A stretch of DNA of 64,000 bases from Dreissena polymorpha (taxonomy: Eukaryota; Mollusca; Bivalvia; Myida; Dreissenidae). Below, piece by piece: positions 61,020 to 64,000 of this stretch. The DNA lies in the NCBI RefSeq assembly GCF_020536995.1, contig NC_068359.1:102460384-102524383 (forward strand), read 5' to 3'. Both the position numbers and the translations under genes were made by a program. Under the pieces are notes generated by a model. That model did not search any database. It was not told the DNA's origin and worked only from the letters and a program-made list of their open reading frames with translations. Numbering within the stretch: position 1 is the first letter of the stretch; every line of letters starts with the position of its first letter.

Positions 61020-61100
61020 TCTTTTTGTATTTGTATGCACCAGGTAGGGTGGCATAAAGTAATCAGACTGTCCGTCAGTCTTTCCGTACGGTATTAGTTT
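61020..61100 (+). repeat. 5' end fragment of the 9488-type composite repeat
   Basis: 'ttgtatgcaccaggtagggt' and 'agactgtccgtcagt' match the start of the element at 9488. Confidence 0.6.
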
Positions 61101-61485
61101 TTTTTCTAAACGCTTCGAGATATTGATATATGATTTTTGGTCTACCAGCATGATTTACAAATCAAGTTCGAGATTCGTTTCGATCCATTAATGTTTGACG
61201 AAATGACAATGCTGCTTAACTGTAATGGATATGCAGTAGTCCAGAAAAGGGGATATTTTCCTAGTTTAGTGTCTTATTTCTGAACAAAATCATATGTTAT
61301 GGTTACTCTTTAGAATCGTACCGATAAGACGATTCTAATGGATACCAAAGAAAGGGTTTAGTGTAAAGGACATAATGTAATTTCAACTTGCCGCAAGCTT
61401 AACGAAGAAAGTGATTTGTTACTTATTTATACGAGACACTCTGTCCCTTATCTAATCCGAGCCGTTTAAGCTGTCAACTTCGCTT

Positions 61486-61536
61486 CTTGAAATCGGACGA
61501 CGCTCATTTGTCAAATGAGCGTCGTCCGATATCAAG
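61486..61536. repeat. 51-bp near-perfect palindrome
   Basis: Two 25-bp arms (cttgaaatcggacgacgctc plus atttg, and complement) surround one base, with a single mismatch. It would extrude as a hairpin with almost no loop. Confidence 0.93.
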
Positions 61537-61697
61537 TAACGAATATGACAACAAAGAAGATTATGATTATCGTTCATCCTCAACAGAGAGGTATAATCTA
61601 GATGTCTATGTCCTCAGCTTCATTATATCGTCGGTCTCGGTCGAAAATGAACCAACTTCATCTTATAACAAGCTGAAGATACGTCGTTATCGATCCA

Positions 61698-62078
61698 TAC
61701 CGACGGTATGTCCACCCTCGTTGTCAATGATGTATTTATTTAATAACGTCGTCCATAACTTTTTCCCGGAAGTTATCCCAGTTTATGTGGTCATCCAGGG
61801 CAGATCGGACCTATCCGGAACTAGGGTACGGTTGAATCTGAAATACACATACATATAATTCGTTTATTTGTGACTTCTCTGACAATAAAGACAAGGGCTG
61901 TTTTTAAAATTACGCATGTCCCCCCCCCCCAAATGGGCTGTCAGTTGTAATGGCAGCCATTGAGTGAATACGTTAGCCGGTCGATACCGACGGTATGTCC
62001 ACCCTCGTTGTCAATGATGTATATGATGTATTTATTTAAAAACGTCGTCCATAACTTTTTCCCGGAAGTTATCCCAGT
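61698..62078. repeat. Direct duplication of about 85-95 bp
   Basis: 61698-61782 and 61984-62078 share 'ataccgacggtatgtccacc', 'ctcgttgtcaatgatgta' and 'cccggaagttatcccagt'. The second copy has 10 extra bases ('atatgatgta'). Confidence 0.85.
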
Positions 62079-62120
62079 AGATGTAGTGAGTATTCATGTA
62101 ATCACTCTCATATAAGTATC

Positions 62121-62127
<7 letters not shown>

Positions 62128-62200
<73 letters not shown>
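62128..62200. repeat. (AT)n microsatellite
   Basis: About 70 bp of AT dinucleotides, directly abutting the composite element that follows. Confidence 0.96.
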
Positions 62201-62203
<3 letters not shown>

Positions 62204-63838
62204 GAAACCATTTTATGGCTTCAGGTCACTGTGACATTGACCTTTGACCTAGTGACCTGAAAATCAATAGGGATTATCTGCCAGTCTTGATCAATGTACC
62301 TATGAAGTTTCATGATCCTGGGCCTTAGCATTCTTGAGTAATCATCCGGAAACCATTTTACTCTTTAGAGTCACTGTGACCTTGACCTTTGACCTAGTGA
62401 CCTAGTCAATATGGGTCATCTTCCAGTCATGATGAATGTGCCTATGAAGTTTCATGATCCCAGGCCTAAGCATTTTTGAATTATCATCCGGAAACCATTT
62501 TAAAGTTTCGAGTCACTGTGACCTTGACCTAGTAACCTGAAAATCAATAGGGGTCACCTGCCAGTCATGATCAATATACCTATCAAGTTTCATGATCCTA
62601 GTGTTGTAATTTTTAGTACATGTATATGAACTCAATTTAGACTGCTTTGTTTGAGGCATGGTGGACATTTGTAATCAGAACAGGATACCATGTGGTCATC
62701 ATTTCATAATAAAGACTAGTCTGGTTTGTTGCTCGGCAAAGTCTGCTTGTCAAATATTTCAACAGTTGCAATAATAAATATCAATTAAATGTTAGGTCCT
62801 ATCAGTGTTTTTCCACACATCCAAATATGGTGGGTTGACATATTTGTATAAAAGCCAGGTGCATGGAGAAGCTAGGAGAGAGTAGAATTGGACGTAGAGA
62901 TGTAAAGATACATGTAGAATAAGGAGAGTTGGTGGCAGTTTGAGAGAGAATGGATTTTACCTAGATTGTGAAGACAGTTATCAAATAACCATTATTGGTG
63001 TATATATTTATTCTCGTAGTGTGTAAATAAAATGTATAGTATATATACTGTGTTGTGAACTTATGAACTCTTCCCCCCATGAAAATTGTAACACTAGGCA
63101 TAAGCATTCTTGAGTTATCATCCGGAAATCATTTTACTGTTTCGAGTCACTGTGACCTTTGACCTACTGACCTAAAAATCAAAAGGGGTCATCTGCCAGT
63201 CATTATGAATGTACCTATGAAGTTTCATGTTTTTAGTCACTATGACCTTGATCTAGTGACCTGTAAATCAATAGGGGTCATATGCAAGTCATGATCAATA
63301 TACCTATGAAGTTACATAGGTTCCTAGGCCTACGCATTCTGGAGTTATCATCCGGAAACCATTTTACTGTTTAGAGTCAGTGTGGCCTTGACCTTTGACC
63401 TAGTGACCTGAAAATCATTAGGGTTCATCTTCCACTCATGATCTTTGTACCTATGAAGTTTCATGATCCATGGCCTAAGCATTCTTGAGTTATCAATTAT
63501 CATCCGTAAACCATTTTACTGTTTCGAGTCACTGTGACCTTTACCTTTGACCAAATGACCTGAGAAAAAGTATGAGTCATCTGCCAGTCATGATCAATGT
63601 ACCTATGAAGTTTCATGATCCTATGCCTAAGCTTTCTTGAGTTATCATCAAGAAAACATTTCGCTGTTTCGAGTCACTGTGACCTTGACCTTTGACCTAG
63701 TGACCTAAAAATCAATAGGGGTCATCTGTTCTTGAGTTATCATCCGGAAACCATTTGGTGGACGGATCGACCGACGGACTGCACAACCGACATGTGCAAA
63801 ACAATATACCATATGTTCTTCGAAGGGGGGGGGGGCAT
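62201..63838 (-). mobile_element. Composite element with tandem repeats, reverse copy
   Basis: It is the reverse complement of the family at 1465-2806: units carry 'gtgaccttgacctttgacct', 'cctatgaagtttcatgatcc' and 'gagttatcatccggaaacc', and the right edge is 'aacaatataccatatg' plus 'gggggggggcat'. A solo LTR sits inside. It has no protein. Confidence 0.8.
62602..63093 (+). mobile_element. Solo LTR of an unidentified LTR retrotransposon (fossil)
   Basis: A 492-bp unit begins TGTTG and ends TAACA, flanked by the 4-bp duplication CTAG (62598-62601, 63094-63097). It has a TATAAAAG box near 62849 and AATAAA near 63026. No internal coding region remains, so it is a solo LTR. The intact duplication suggests modest age. 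The family is not assigned. Confidence 0.82.
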
Positions 63839-63928
63839 AAAATCAAGAATGTTCTTGGGAAATAGTTAATTATAAGTAGTCTGATGTTGGCTCACTGCGA
63901 TTTTAGACAAACTTCAGGCAAATTTTGA
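63839..63928 (+). repeat. Continuation of the interrupted tRNA-array unit
   Basis: 'aaaatcaagaatgttcttgg' and 'gaaatagttaattataa' continue the spacer that stops at 47675; compare 20879-20915. Then 'actgcgattttagacaaac' matches later spacer, with a gap. Confidence 0.8.
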
Positions 63929-64000
63929 AATGGCGTCGGGAAAATGAAATAATCGTGATTTAAATTAAATGTTACTGTACACTTTCGTCAACACTGTGTA
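63929..64000. mobile_element. Terminal-repeat arm of another 3.8-kb-type element
   Basis: 'ggcgtcgggaaaatgaaata' and following sequence match the arms at about 51130-51195 and 54195-54260. The copy runs off the window. Confidence 0.7.

Noticed and set aside
61487-61858. 123-codon frame near the 51-bp palindrome
   Set aside because: It begins inside the palindrome, runs through a duplicated non-coding segment and shows no recognisable domain.

Overview
The window looks like a bivalve mollusc nuclear genome: it is AT-rich, intron-rich and packed with small repeat families. The group is inferred from a split metazoan MOCS3 gene, a cGAS-like Mab-21 gene, and repeat families with long in-built tandem repeats that I associate with bivalves. 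A dreissenid is possible, but I cannot prove the species from the sequence.

Layout. (1) 1-16.8 kb: the 3' part of a MOCS3 (UBA4) gene on the + strand, from an exon at 3558 to the stop codon at 16711. Its introns are filled with mobile elements: a hAT element with an 8-bp target duplication, a TA-type MITE with another element nested in it, several short inverted-repeat elements, and composite tandem-repeat elements. A decayed duplicate of one MOCS3 exon and an identical captured copy of part of another lie in its introns. (2) 16.8-18.5 kb: no recognisable gene. (3) About 18.5-47.7 kb: a tandem array of tRNA-Gly(UCC) genes, mostly one per 1.6-1.9 kb unit, with 16 tRNA loci. Four are identical and intact, the others carry changes, and three are broken or strongly diverged. 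The central units share one 452-bp insertion that the edge units lack, and they are organised as a three-unit higher-order repeat of about 5.4 kb. (4) 47.7-63.8 kb: a 16-kb block that interrupts a single array unit cleanly, since array sequence resumes at 63839. It holds a 3.8-kb element with long inverted termini, several MITEs, a LINE reverse-transcriptase fragment whose 63-bp motif-B segment has become a minisatellite, a cGAS-like Mab-21 nucleotidyltransferase gene whose C-terminal half is displaced and disrupted, and a solo LTR inside a tandem-repeat element. (5) 63.84-64 kb: more array sequence, then the terminal repeat of another copy of the 3.8-kb element.

How the parts relate. MOCS3 supplies sulfur for molybdenum cofactor synthesis and for URM1-dependent tRNA wobble-uridine thiolation. 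The neighbouring array encodes tRNA-Gly(UCC), which is not among the known thiolated tRNAs, so the proximity is probably coincidental. The most distinctive features are the tRNA array with its insertion history, the TTAA-flanked (piggyBac-type) MITEs that carry a tRNA-like promoter module, a terminal-repeat element built from CCTAGG palindromes, and the RT-motif minisatellite.
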